A stretch of 64,000 nucleotides of DNA from Megasphaera_A sueciensis (GCF_050219315.1 NZ_CP116939.1:1550001-1614000), one strand, 5' to 3'; shown: positions 16,829 through 26,631, counted from the stretch's first letter. Program-made: numbers and translations. The notes: a model not told the origin generated them from the sequence alone.

Positions 16829-18058
16829 TCAAGCTTGCTCTATAGACTGCGCCGTAAAGGGAATAGGCTGTGTATACGCCAGAAATGCCAAAGAGTAAGA
16901 AATAGCCGCAGCAACACCCGTCACCAAACCTGCATCATCTATATCAAAAGCGGCCGTATGATGATTGGCTCCACTGCCAATTTCCGTATTAGCAATACCG
17001 GTAAATGAAAACACACCCGGATACACCCGAAGTGTAAGAGCCATGCTTTCTGAAGCCATCCAAGGTTGTACCGCATATAAAACATTTTCTCCCAAATTCT
17101 TCGCAATTGAATTACAAGCAATTCTGGCACAGTCTTCATTATTGCGCAAAACATAATTCAAGGATTTTTTATTGACGATATACCGGCAGCCAAAGTTGCT
17201 GCATTCATTTTCTAAAATACGTTCTAACTTTTCTTTAAACTGCTTGCCATCATTTTCATCAAAATATCGTACAGTTCCCCCAAATTCTAACATATCAGAT
17301 ATAACGTTTATCCGTTCACCGCCTTTGAGTTTTCCTATAGATACAGTCAGACAATGCTGCGGAGATATATTTCGCATACGGATAGTATTGATTCCGTTAT
17401 AAATAGCTGCAAAGCAATCAATCGGATTAACAGCTAAATCAGGACGGGAACCATGTCCACCTATTCCCATCAATGTAATATCAAAAGCAAATACACCCGC
17501 CATTGCCGGTCCGGTTATAATACCTATTTTTCCCGAAGGGATATCCCATCTGACATGTGTACCGTAGCATCCATCTACATGAATAGCATGTTTCTTAAAA
17601 TATGCAAAAAATTGAAGCAAATACCGGCTGCCGTTTTCTTCGCCTTCTTCAAACATCAATACGACTTTGCCTTCCCATTCATTACGATTTTCTTGTAATA
17701 TTTTTCCCTCCACTAATAGCATTGCCGTATGACCATCATGCCCACAGGCATGCATAATTCCTTTATTCTGGGATATATATTTTTTTTGTTTTGATATATT
17801 AATATCTGATTCTGTAATTGGCAAAGCATCTATATCAGCTCGTAATAATAATGTTTTCCCCGGTTTACCACTATCAATAATCCCCAGTATTCCACCCTTT
17901 TCTATATGTACTGACGGAATGTTGTACTCTTTTAACTTTTTTTGAATATATTCCATCGTGCTAAATTCTTCTGTAGATAATTCCGGATACATATGAAAAT
18001 ACTGATGTAGTCCAGTGATTTCACCAACATTATCATGTACACACTGTTTAATGTTCAT
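16829..18058 (-). CDS. M20-family amidohydrolase (aminoacylase/hippurate hydrolase type)
   Basis: The 409-residue protein has HQYFHMYPELSTEEF, LLLRADIDALPI, MHACGHDGHTAML and EEGEENG, the metal and catalytic residues of the M20D group (HipO, IlvE-acyl aminohydrolases). It removes an acyl or aminoacyl group from an N-acyl amino acid in the cytoplasm. The frame opens at 18124, but AGGGGGA precedes the ATG at 18058. That G-rich ribosome site could pair with the C-rich small RNA at 4.8 kb. Monocistronic. Confidence 0.9.
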   Translation of the reverse strand: MNIKQCVHDNVGEITGLHQYFHMYPELSTEEFSTMEYIQKKLKEYNIPSVHIEKGGILGIIDSGKPGKTLLLRADIDALPITESDINISKQKKYISQNKGIMHACGHDGHTAMLLVEGKILQENRNEWEGKVVLMFEEGEENGSRYLLQFFAYFKKHAIHVDGCYGTHVRWDIPSGKIGIITGPAMAGVFAFDITLMGIGGHGSRPDLAVNPIDCFAAIYNGINTIRMRNISPQHCLTVSIGKLKGGERINVISDMLEFGGTVRYFDENDGKQFKEKLERILENECSNFGCRYIVNKKSLNYVLRNNEDCARIACNSIAKNLGENVLYAVQPWMASESMALTLRVYPGVFSFTGIANTEIGSGANHHTAAFDIDDAGLVTGVAAAISYSLAFLAYTQPIPFTAQSIEQA

Positions 18059-18195
18059 ATCGATTATTCCCCCTCGTAAACACAAAATCTCTTGTGTTAT
18101 GTAACAGTCTCTTTCCTCATACATAATGCAGGAGTATTTTCAATGTATTTATTATATATTTCAATATTAAAACATATTACCAAAAAACAAAAAAA

Positions 18196-18223
18196 AGCAA
18201 AGGCGCCTGCAAGCACCTTTGCT
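18196..18223 (-). terminator. terminator of the sulfur-redox operon
   Basis: An 11-bp stem (AGCAAAGGTGC / GCGCCTTTGCT read on the minus strand, one G-U) is followed by eight T. It lies about 75 bases past the TlpA-like stop. Confidence 0.88.
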
Positions 18224-18298
18224 TTTTTTTATTATCACACTGTTCTCTTTACTGGTCAAGTCGTATTATTTATAATAGAGCATCAAATATTTATTATA

Positions 18299-18841
18299 CT
18301 ATTTGGTTAAAACAGGTGCCAAAAATTCTTTCAGTTCCTGTTCATCCATCCCCCCTACACGCTTTGCTAAAATTTTTCCATTCGTATCAATAATAATTGA
18401 CACGGGAATTGCTGACACACCGTATTCCTGTGTTATAGCTTTTAAATCTCCTGTATATATTGGCATAGTTATACTGTTTTTTTGAATAAAATCGGCCGCA
18501 TCACTTGAGTTCTCATCAACAGTAACCGCTACAAAATGAATCTTGCTTCCATATTGTTTTTGTAAACGTTGAATATGCGGCATTTCTTGAACACAAGGCG
18601 GACACCATGAGGCCCAAAAATTTAAGTATACAGGTTTATCTTGGTATAATTGCTTCAATGAAATACTTTTACCATCTAAAGTTTTCAGTTGCAAATCAGG
18701 AGCTGTCTTATCAACCGTTGTATTAGCCGCCGTCTGACGCTGTGAATTGCTGCTTTCCTTAGAAGGGGATTCCTGTGCAGCACATCCCATTATAGATGCC
18801 GACAATATAACCGCTATACAAAATACGATAATCTTTTTCAT
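18299..18841 (-). CDS. TlpA/ResA-like thioredoxin-fold lipoprotein
   Basis: A lipoprotein signal peptide ends at the lipobox SIMGC (Cys20). It is followed by a Ser/Thr-rich linker and a thioredoxin domain with WASWCPPC (Cys80-Cys83) and the cis-Pro region AIPVSIII. It should be a membrane-attached thiol-disulfide reductase outside the cytoplasmic membrane. The gene overlaps the NapH-like gene by four bases and ends the operon, so electrons may reach it from that membrane ferredoxin. Confidence 0.92.
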   Translation of the reverse strand: MKKIIVFCIAVILSASIMGCAAQESPSKESSNSQRQTAANTTVDKTAPDLQLKTLDGKSISLKQLYQDKPVYLNFWASWCPPCVQEMPHIQRLQKQYGSKIHFVAVTVDENSSDAADFIQKNSITMPIYTGDLKAITQEYGVSAIPVSIIIDTNGKILAKRVGGMDEQELKEFLAPVLTK

Positions 18842-19689
18842 TTAGTTTTTTCCTCCATAATTCCACTGTGCCTAATAGGATTACGAAAATAAATTGCTGA
18901 AGAGGGACAACTATCTGTGCATTTTCCGCAGGAAATGCATTCTGCATTACCTGCAATAGTCGCTTCCATAGGACATACTTGATGACAAATGCCGCAACGT
19001 GTACAATGCTCTTCAAGTACAGAAATCCCCAACACAGCCCGATGGTTAAATAATCCATACCAAACACCCAGCGGACAAACAAATCGACAAAAAGGTCTAT
19101 AAATAAAAATCATAGAAACCAGAAAAATCCCTAAAAGGAAAAATTTCCAAGCAGTTATCCATCCCACTGCCGCGGCTAGAGACTGATCCAGAAATAACAG
19201 CGGAACTGCCGCTTCCAGTGTTCCTGCCGGACAGATATACTTACAGAAAGCAGGTTCACCGATACCGCTGATCAAGTAAGCCGCAACTGGCAGAATACAT
19301 ACAAACAAAACGGCAATCATATAACGAAACCAGCGCAATACAGATACTCCCGGTACATGTTTTATTTTGGGTCCCGGAATTCGGTATAACAAATCTTGAA
19401 TAAAGCCAAAAGGGCAAAGCCAACCACAAATAAATCGCCCAAATATAATGCCAAACAGCAGTAATGTACCTAAGATATAAAAAGGTATGCGCAGTACAGT
19501 CCCGCTGAAAGCACTTTGCAATGCCCCCAACGGACATGCCGCAACGGCTCCCGGACAAGAATAACAATTTAACCCGGGTACACAAACAGCCTTGCTCTCC
19601 TCTCGAAAAATACGGCCATTCATAAACCCAGAAATATTAAAATTATAAGCAGCGGTTGTAATGCACTGTATAATTTGACGCTTACCCAA
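18838..19689 (-). CDS. NapH/NosR-type membrane 4Fe-4S protein
   Basis: A polytopic membrane protein with N-terminal CVPGLNCYSCPGA-x-CPLGA, two inner CGWLCPFG / CRFVCPLG motifs on helices, an additional CKYICPAG, and two C-terminal ferredoxin clusters (CTRCGICHQVCP and CISCGKCTDSCP). Such proteins carry electrons across or along the membrane. The open frame runs to 19746, but its beginning overlaps the upstream CXXC gene. Family members start just before KRQIIQ, so I place the start at the TTG at 19689 with GGAG upstream; this start is uncertain. Confidence 0.85.
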   Translation of the reverse strand: MGKRQIIQCITTAAYNFNISGFMNGRIFREESKAVCVPGLNCYSCPGAVAACPLGALQSAFSGTVLRIPFYILGTLLLFGIIFGRFICGWLCPFGFIQDLLYRIPGPKIKHVPGVSVLRWFRYMIAVLFVCILPVAAYLISGIGEPAFCKYICPAGTLEAAVPLLFLDQSLAAAVGWITAWKFFLLGIFLVSMIFIYRPFCRFVCPLGVWYGLFNHRAVLGISVLEEHCTRCGICHQVCPMEATIAGNAECISCGKCTDSCPSSAIYFRNPIRHSGIMEEKTK

Positions 19690-19813
19690 TCCCGATACAC
19701 TCCAGACAAATAGTAGATGCCTTCTGCCAAACATATACATAGTCATGCCGGTATAGTCCGATAACCAGCAGTACCAGTACTAAAACGTAAATTCCTATAT
19801 TTTTATAATGCAC
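19682..19813 (-). CDS. 43-residue membrane protein with CXXC motif (CD1871A-like)
   Basis: A small gene: one hydrophobic helix (about residues 6-22), then a conserved-looking tail ending in ATG-less KASTICLECIGIG, with a C-x-x-C pair. This matches the short CD1871A-type CXXC proteins that sit next to 4Fe-4S membrane proteins in Firmicutes. The start is a GTG with GGCGGAG 5 bases upstream. It overlaps the start of the NapH-like gene by about 8 bases. A role in handing thiol electrons to the NapH/TlpA pair is an inference. Confidence 0.75.
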   Translation of the reverse strand: MHYKNIGIYVLVLVLLVIGLYRHDYVYVWQKASTICLECIGIG

Positions 19814-19888
19814 TATATCTCCGCCTTTCTTACGTATTATACACATAATAACCCGTAAAAAGTATCTAATATATAATTCACTAGGATG

Positions 19889-20230
19889 TCATGGTTTTAT
19901 GTACGCATAGCCATCCATTTGCAATTCCACTATTCTTTTGACTCCGCTGGGTACAACTTTTATTTCTATTGGCAAATCAGCTTCTTGTATAGCATGCCCC
20001 CGCAGCGCAATTCTACAAAATTCAAAATACACGCCTTGCATACGTAATACATGCATCACTTCCTGTAAGCGCAGGTTTTCCTCCATAACTCCCGCTACGG
20101 CGTCTGCATTTGCAATAACATAAATATGATGTGGCTGTTCTTTTATTTCATTTAAAAAATTATTAATATTACCGATCACCAAAGGCCACTTTTTTATTTC
20201 ATCAATATGAAACAACATATTCCAAATCAT
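19889..20230 (-). CDS. DsrE/DsrF-like sulfur-relay protein
   Basis: The 113-residue protein fits the DsrE-like fold: N-terminal strand, central VYVIAN-like strand, CRIALRG segment carrying a Cys after the helix, and a C-terminal VPSGVKRIVELQ-x-GYAYIKP strand typical of COG1416. Members bind or transfer sulfane sulfur or act as small accessory subunits. GGGAGGA is 3 bases from the ATG at 20230; the longer open frame has no better site. It lies 52 bases downstream of the large fusion gene. Confidence 0.8.
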   Translation of the reverse strand: MIWNMLFHIDEIKKWPLVIGNINNFLNEIKEQPHHIYVIANADAVAGVMEENLRLQEVMHVLRMQGVYFEFCRIALRGHAIQEADLPIEIKVVPSGVKRIVELQMDGYAYIKP

Positions 20231-20281
20231 GCTTCCTCCCTGCCTTTCACCATATGATAGATACATTTTCTTCTGTTCATT

Positions 20282-22864
20282 TTAGCAAGTCGCGCCTCCT
20301 TTAAGATGAACACGAGCTTGAAGATTTTCTGTCTTACGCTGCAAAAGAGAATTTGTAAGAAGCTGTTTTTGTACATTTTCAAAGCCAAGTCGTGTAATTG
20401 TATCAGCAAATCGTTCTCCTGTGATTCCTTGTTCCCGGAAGAGAAGAATTGCTTTTTCAATTGTTTCCAATACTTCTTCCTCCGTAGCAAATATCTTTTC
20501 CATAGGAATTCCATGTTTAATTTGCTTCCCCCAGCGACCTCCTATGTATATTTTATATCCTTCCGTATATCCATCAAAAACATGGAAAGAACAGGTTCCT
20601 ATACATCGCCCGCAGTGATTGCAGCGCGTTGTATCCAGAACAATTTTTCCCGCTTCATCACATTGCAAAATATGAATAGAACAAGTGTCTCTGGGAATGC
20701 ATTTCTTACACTCCTTGCACTGTGTCTTATCAAGAAGCGGCACCCGCTGGCCCACGATGCCTAAATCATTTAAATCCGGTTTGACACAATTATTGGGACA
20801 ACCGCCAATCGCAATCTTAAATTTATGAGGCAATAATACGTCATGATATCCCTTGTAAAAACGTTCATGAATTTTTCCTGACAAAGAAAACGGATCTATC
20901 AATCCATACTGACAAGTAGTTCCTTTACAAGATACAACCGGCCGGACTTTAGATCCTGTACCACCTGTATCCAGTCCTGCTTTGGCCAGAAAATTGCAAA
21001 GTGGTTCGATATTAACATAGGGTACATGCTGTATTTCTATAGTAAGCCGAGTTGTCATTGCAATTTGTCCATTGCCATATAATTCAGCCGCTTTCGTAAT
21101 AGCGTAGCTTTCCTCCGCTGTAATTTTTCCATTTCGTGTTATCACTCGTGCATTGAAGCAATCCGATGTTGTCTTATCGCGAAGAAAGCCAAGTCCTTTG
21201 ACTCGTTTAATTTCTTCTTCAGGTATACCGCGTCCTGTAAAAGAAATTTTCACATCATTCACAGCAAGGCCACCCTCCAAAGCTAATGTATGGGTATAGC
21301 CATACGCTCGTAACCGAGTTTGCAGTAAATACGAACGCTTTCCCTTCATACAAACAAGGAGAAGTTTTTTATCTAAGGGAATCTCGGCAATAGGCCCGGT
21401 AACGTCAATTAAATTTATATAACGAGCTCCCGGAATCGCCGGCTGTATCGACACATCAATGATTTCATAATCTTTAGCTTTCCCACTTCTATACTCTGAC
21501 GGAGTTAAACTATGATATAAGCCGTTTATTTTATTTTGCAAGATATGCACAGCTTGTACGAAAGGGTTAATTGCCGTCGAAAAAGGCGGCGCATATGCTA
21601 AATCCAAACATTCCAGAGTATCCAAAGCCGCTCCCATCGAAATAGCAGTTACCCCAATATCTGTAATTTTATCGACAGCACCCGCACCGATAACTTGCAT
21701 TCCAAGTATTTTCCTTGTGTTTTTATCAGCAATTAATTTTATGATAAAAGAAGCCGATCCCGGATAATAATGGGGTTTATCATCCGTAACCATCGTCGCA
21801 GTACAAACCTGGAAACCCGCTTTTACTGCCGCTTCTTCCGTTAAGCCCGTTCTGCCGCAGTTCAATAGCGGAAGCTTAATAACGCCTGTCCCCAATACCC
21901 CCGGATAGTGTATCACCCCATTATGCAGTATTTGTGCCAATACCCTGCCTTCCATATTAGCACTGGATCCCATGGGAGACCACTGCGCTTGTCCAGTCAA
22001 TCGATTGGAAACCATAGCACAATCACCAACAGCATAAATATCAGGAACATTCGTCTGCAATGTTTCATCAACAAGAATAGTACCCTTAACCATCGCAATT
22101 CCTGTATTTTTTAAAAAATCGGTATTAGGGCGCACCCCAGCCGCAGAAATAACAAGCTGCGCCGTCAATACTCCCGCATCGGTCTGCAAACCTTGTACAA
22201 CTTTTTCGCCTACCATTGCCGAAGCCTTAACACCCGTCAAAATCTGTATATCGTTTTCTTGCAGGTGACGTTGTACTAATAGGGCCATATCTGAATCAAA
22301 CACATTTGCCATAATTTGCGGCAAGGCTTCAACTACACGAACCTGAATATGTCTGGCTAAAAGATTTTCCGCGACTTCCAGCCCAATAAAACCAGCCCCA
22401 ATGACAACAGCCTGCCGTACATTTTGCTTTTCTATATAATCCAGAATCTGTGCTGCATCCGTTGGTGTCCGCAGCGTAAAAAATCCCGGCATATCGATAC
22501 CCGCAATAGGCGGCACACTAGCTGATGCACCTGTCGCGATAACTAATTGATCATAAAAAAATTGTTTGATTCCCTCTTGACTCTGTGCAGTAACAACCTT
22601 ATGTCCCACATCTACAGCAACTGCCTCCCAACCTGTATAAACAGTTACACCCGTTAATGCGGTATATTTCTGTGGTGTATTCACGATAAGTTCATCATAA
22701 CTGTTAATAACACCGCCGATATAATAGGGCAGTCCGCATCCTGCATACGAAATATCCTGCCCCTTAGACAAAAGAATCACTTCTGCATTCTGATCAAGAC
22801 GTTTAAATTTAGCTGCAGTCTTGGTTCCTGCCGCCACACCTCCAATAACTAAGACTCGTTTCAT
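20282..22864 (-). CDS. CoA-disulfide-reductase / rhodanese / sulfite-reductase-like fusion protein
   Basis: One 860-residue cytoplasmic protein combines several modules. Residues 1-445: FAD/NAD(P) disulfide oxidoreductase with GGVAAG, redox Cys43 in YAGCGLPYY and the NAD fold VVIGAGFIGLEVAE. About 455-545: rhodanese-like domain with Cys505 in LVCMKGKRS. About 555-710: nitrite/sulfite-reductase-type half with a siroheme/4Fe-4S Cys set (SCKGTTCQYG, then GGCPNNC). About 712-760: two ferredoxin clusters (CKECKKC..C and CNHCGRC..C). It probably moves NAD(P)H electrons to persulfide, polysulfide or sulfite. The first gene of the operon ending at 18299. Confidence 0.9.
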   Translation of the reverse strand: MKRVLVIGGVAAGTKTAAKFKRLDQNAEVILLSKGQDISYAGCGLPYYIGGVINSYDELIVNTPQKYTALTGVTVYTGWEAVAVDVGHKVVTAQSQEGIKQFFYDQLVIATGASASVPPIAGIDMPGFFTLRTPTDAAQILDYIEKQNVRQAVVIGAGFIGLEVAENLLARHIQVRVVEALPQIMANVFDSDMALLVQRHLQENDIQILTGVKASAMVGEKVVQGLQTDAGVLTAQLVISAAGVRPNTDFLKNTGIAMVKGTILVDETLQTNVPDIYAVGDCAMVSNRLTGQAQWSPMGSSANMEGRVLAQILHNGVIHYPGVLGTGVIKLPLLNCGRTGLTEEAAVKAGFQVCTATMVTDDKPHYYPGSASFIIKLIADKNTRKILGMQVIGAGAVDKITDIGVTAISMGAALDTLECLDLAYAPPFSTAINPFVQAVHILQNKINGLYHSLTPSEYRSGKAKDYEIIDVSIQPAIPGARYINLIDVTGPIAEIPLDKKLLLVCMKGKRSYLLQTRLRAYGYTHTLALEGGLAVNDVKISFTGRGIPEEEIKRVKGLGFLRDKTTSDCFNARVITRNGKITAEESYAITKAAELYGNGQIAMTTRLTIEIQHVPYVNIEPLCNFLAKAGLDTGGTGSKVRPVVSCKGTTCQYGLIDPFSLSGKIHERFYKGYHDVLLPHKFKIAIGGCPNNCVKPDLNDLGIVGQRVPLLDKTQCKECKKCIPRDTCSIHILQCDEAGKIVLDTTRCNHCGRCIGTCSFHVFDGYTEGYKIYIGGRWGKQIKHGIPMEKIFATEEEVLETIEKAILLFREQGITGERFADTITRLGFENVQKQLLTNSLLQRKTENLQARVHLKGGATC

Positions 22865-23806
22865 AAAAATTCTCCTTTTCGTAGAAATACCTTCAGAATT
22901 TTAAAATTTATCAGTCTATCGTTCTTGTTGAATAACAAAAATCTATGTAATATTATTATAATTATATGTCTAACAATAAATATATGTAAAATATTATTTT
23001 ACTATGTATTACATAGGTAAATACTTATCGTCATTATTAAAAACAATCTATTTACATGTTTATCCTGCGATGAACACATGTATGCTTTACTTTATCATTT
23101 AAAAAAAGACATAATTACCTTTTCTAATTTAATCAAAACAATAAAAAAGAAAAATGAACTATGTCCGCATATAACCGTAATTGTAAAAATATATGTCTGC
23201 AAATACTATCAAAATTTTGTATATTTAATGTTGCTGCTATACGTTCCATCGTATCGTATTTTGATATATAGATACATACCCATCCTCGCTATATCCAGTT
23301 AAAAATTATATAAGTTCTTGTTCACTAACATTTTCTTACAGTCGACAAAGGTACTACGAAATAACTTCATTAACAAAAATAGATTGACATCCGCTCCGGT
23401 GTAAATAGATAACTTTGGAATCAAACTTCCGTGCCCAACGTTATATTAAAAGGGAGTTTGCAATATCGCTCTGTCATTATGTGAGTCATATTCTGGTTGA
23501 ATCGGAAATTGCATCTTTACTTTTTCAAAATAGTATTCTCCATATAGATCAGTTAATTAAAAGAAATCGTATATCATCTATCACCGCCGCCAATATGATG
23601 CTATTACAACATACTCCTTTTATAATAGTTACTATAAACAAAAAGATATACACTGCTACTACATTGTCCTTCCTGCAGGATACATCCAAACCCAGTACTC
23701 AGCAATACGTCGTACTCTCATACTATTAAATATAAAATCCACATAGTCAGTATAATATACATATAGATTGGCAGATACTGCAGCTGATGAAATTTAGTAC
23801 ATTTTA
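22865..23806 (-). promoter_or_regulatory. intergenic region between rrf2 and the sulfur-redox operon; palindrome at 23002-23016
   Basis: No convincing gene lies here; the two plus-strand open frames lack ribosome sites and family features. CTATGTA-T-TACATAG (23002-23016) is a perfect 7-bp inverted repeat inside the longer near-palindrome TTTACTATG...CATAGGTAAA, about 140 bases upstream of the fusion gene. Half-sites CTATGTAAT recur near 22943. It may be the binding site of the neighbouring Rrf2 regulator. Confidence 0.4.
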
Positions 23807-24238
23807 CTAAACACGTATATCTGTCGTATGTTCTTGTTTTTCTAAAAACTCAAAATCAATACGTTGCAAATGTTGAATCAACTCCTGCTGAATTTCCCGA
23901 AAAACATCATATACAGCACACATACCGGCACAATCACGAGTACAATTTTCCATATTCGGCAAGCAGCGCAGCAATTCAGGTTCTCCCTCTACCGCTGCAA
24001 TAATATCAAATAACGTAATAGCCGAGGGTTTTCGTTGTAAAGAAAAACCACCATCAACTCCCCGATATGATTTTATAATTCCTGCCAAAATAAGATTTCT
24101 CATAATTTTCAATAAAAATCGTTTAGGAATATGTTGATTTTGAGATAACTCTGTCGCACTGACTTTAGTTCCCTCCGGCAATGTCGAAAAATACAAAATG
24201 AGCCTAAAGGCATAGTCTGTAGCTTGATTCAATTTCAT
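23807..24238 (-). CDS. Rrf2-family iron-sulfur regulator
   Basis: The 143-residue protein has the Rrf2 winged helix (KLNQATDYAFRLILYF, VSATELSQ-x-QHIPKRFLLKIM, GGFSLQRKPSAITLFDIIAAVEG) and a Cys-rich loop (RCLPNMENCTRDCAGMC) that can hold a 2Fe-2S or 4Fe-4S cluster as in IscR, NsrR or RsrR. It would sense redox, NO or cluster status. It precedes the sulfur-redox operon on the same strand, so regulation of that operon is likely. Confidence 0.9.
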   Translation of the reverse strand: MKLNQATDYAFRLILYFSTLPEGTKVSATELSQNQHIPKRFLLKIMRNLILAGIIKSYRGVDGGFSLQRKPSAITLFDIIAAVEGEPELLRCLPNMENCTRDCAGMCAVYDVFREIQQELIQHLQRIDFEFLEKQEHTTDIRV

Positions 24239-24367
24239 ATAAATAACTCCTTATAAATACAGTTCCATATGCTATAATTATTTTCAACAACAATATTCTT
24301 GCCAATAACTGTCTCGGATATTTCAGTATAGTGAAACCGCTTCTATCCGCACAATAAGCAAAGTTAT

Positions 24368-24417
24368 TGACATATGTCGTTTATTTCAGTTTATCTCTTT
24401 TGTTGACATATGTCAAT
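24368..24417. repeat. pair of TTGACATATGTC palindromes
   Basis: TTGACATATGTC occurs at 24368-24379 and again at 24404-24415 as part of the perfect 14-bp palindrome TTGACATATGTCAA (24404-24417). The centres are 36 bases apart, about 130-180 bases upstream of the Rrf2 gene start. This is either an operator pair or tandem -35 boxes. Confidence 0.5.
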
Positions 24418-25629
24418 AAAAATATCGATTATATTATTTTATATTGATAAGCATTCTGTGTATTTTATAGATAAAAAAACTGCTTGCCCTATTGCAAACA
24501 GAATTGGATTGTATATATATTTTAATCCTTTTTAGGAAACCGCTAAAAAAACGCATCGAATTACTATTTACGCATGTGTTATGTCAATGAATTCCATTAC
24601 ATCTCTTCTCATAACTGGCATAGATTCCTATATCAACCTTCTTATACGAAAAATCATTTGTATCACATGTCCTTCTATTGTATACTCATGATAATTTTTA
24701 TATTATTCTTTTATTTTTGGATATTCCTCGAAAACCTGCATCATTGGTTGTACACCTACCTCCTAAGTATACGCTTTTAAAACTAATCGACTGTATACTA
24801 TTCCGTTTTTTATCTGTTCCGTACGGCGGTTGCCAACAAATAATACTCAACATGCGGGCAGAAGTATGTTCCACTTGCGCACATGTGCATATTTTACATA
24901 CATATCGAGTAGATTGCTGTTCAGTCATAATAGAAAAACGCAAGCGCTCCTGCGTGATATGCTTTTTAAGTCTATTATTTCTCGTCTTTCTAACGAAAAT
25001 CCATAATATGCTTATTTTTCATATTCATTACTTCTAAATCTATGAGCTGATTCTTGATAAATATGTGGCATACGTGATTCAATTTAAACTCTTTTCAAAA
25101 CATATTGTCTCGGATTTTTTCTTTTTTCCTTGTCTTTAAAAATTTTTATTTTTATATCTGTATTTACAGAAAACATCCTCTCTATATCTTTCGCCGTCAA
25201 CGTTTGCACTGCATAAGATTCTTGATTCGTACCTAGCAAAAACATATTCTTATAAAAAAATTACACTTTTGATTCATTCGGAAAATATCAAATTTAACAA
25301 CTGGCTTCAGTTTCATATCTTCTATAAAATCATGATCATTGTATGCACGGCATAAAAAAAGATGAATAAACAGCACGGTATCTTAAACGCGCTACTCCAA
25401 TTTTAACATATTCCAAAAGCACCCTGTATAATCATTATCTGTCAGGTATATGGATCTATCTATGTTGAATTTCTTCCTGCCTGTTTCCAAGTAACAATGT
25501 GATCCACAGTATATTCATGCCCTCAGCAGAAAAGATTGTTTTATTATATCTAAAACAACTTCTGTTTCTTTTTTTCTCTGCATCTTTCCTTCCGATAAAC
25601 ACACCCATCAAAGACTATTTGACAAAAAA
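24418..25629. other. long non-coding stretch, probably decayed
   Basis: Very AT-rich sequence with only spurious open frames. One minus-strand frame (24698-24943) encodes YVCKIC and a later Cys but lacks a ribosome site and any family I can name. No rRNA, tRNA or clear structured RNA is visible. Confidence 0.5.
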
Positions 25630-26397
25630 TTATGCAAACACAAAACTAGTCATAGATAACGCTCCCATTGTCCGGGAATCATTATAAACAGTTATAACAT
25701 CTTCGTCCGATGATGCTCCCATCGCATATACAAGCGGAGAAAAATGATCTAATGTCGGTACGGAGAATTGAAATAAAGATTTTTCCTGCATCAAGCGAAA
25801 TACAGCATCATAATCGTGTTGAATAACATAGTCACGAACAGTATGATCAAATTTATCCGCCCAATGAAACCCCGCTTGCAATTCCCAATCTAACATGGCT
25901 AGATTATGTACTATATTACCGCTGGCTAAAATTAAAATATTCCGGTCTCGCAGCGGCCGCAATGCTCTACCCAATAAAAACTGCCTTTGCAAACTTATAT
26001 TTTTATTCACACTCATTTGAACAACGGGAATATCGGCCTCAGGATACATTGCCTGCAGAACAGACCAACTCCCATGGTCAATACCCCAGGAATTATCAAC
26101 TGCAATATCGTCACCAAGCACCTGTTGTACCTGTGACGCTAATGCAGGAGAACCAGAAGCATGATATTGCAGTTCATATAAGGCTTTAGGGAATCCATAC
26201 ATGTCATAGATTTGCTGTGGTTTAAGCAAATTATTAATATAACTGCCATCTGTATACCAATGAGCAGAAATAGCAAGAATCGCTGTCGGTTTTTCAAAAA
26301 AAGAAGGTATAGATCTCCACGTTTTCACATAGTCATTTTCTTCTATGGCATTCATCGGGTTGCCATGACCTATAAATAGAACAGGCATTTTTTTCAT
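25630..26397 (-). CDS. LigB/YgiD-type extradiol dioxygenase (4,5-DOPA dioxygenase-like)
   Basis: The 255-residue protein matches the class III extradiol dioxygenase family: VLFIGHGNPMNAI, AISAHWY with metal His, DHGSWSVLQAMYP, LASGNIVHNL and C-terminal TPDHFSPL-like TLDHFSPLVYA. The family opens catechol rings with a non-haem metal; bacterial YgiD acts on DOPA in vitro, natural role unclear. In an anaerobe an oxygen-using enzyme is odd. AAGGAGG precedes the ATG at 26397. It stands alone. Confidence 0.9.
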   Translation of the reverse strand: MKKMPVLFIGHGNPMNAIEENDYVKTWRSIPSFFEKPTAILAISAHWYTDGSYINNLLKPQQIYDMYGFPKALYELQYHASGSPALASQVQQVLGDDIAVDNSWGIDHGSWSVLQAMYPEADIPVVQMSVNKNISLQRQFLLGRALRPLRDRNILILASGNIVHNLAMLDWELQAGFHWADKFDHTVRDYVIQHDYDAVFRLMQEKSLFQFSVPTLDHFSPLVYAMGASSDEDVITVYNDSRTMGALSMTSFVFA

Positions 26398-26541
26398 ATG
26401 CGTCCTCCTTATAAAAAAACAAATTTTATGCAAGTGTACAAATACAGATATGACTTATCTTTCTTATATTGTAATGCAAAGGATTTCTATTGGTCAATCA
26501 TAAATAAAATATTATCAATATTTATTACTGCAAAAAAAAGA

Positions 26542-26562
26542 GGCATATTATTTTTATATGCC
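26542..26562 (-). terminator. terminator of the DUF917/OPT operon
   Basis: GGCATAT / ATATGCC, 7-bp stem, followed on the minus strand by TCTTTTTTTT, 70 bases after the M18 peptidase stop. Confidence 0.8.
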
Positions 26563-26631
26563 CCCAAAATTTATAATAATCAAATGAACTCGGAATAGAA
26601 TATAAAATATGCTATGCATACACATTTTTAT

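Noticed and set aside
23415..23729. 104-residue plus-strand protein
   Set aside because: No ribosome site, odd composition and no family features; sits in an AT-rich gap.
24698..24943. Zn-ribbon-like small protein (YVCKIC ...)
   Set aside because: No ribosome site, poor second Cys pair and no recognisable family; more likely chance or long-decayed.
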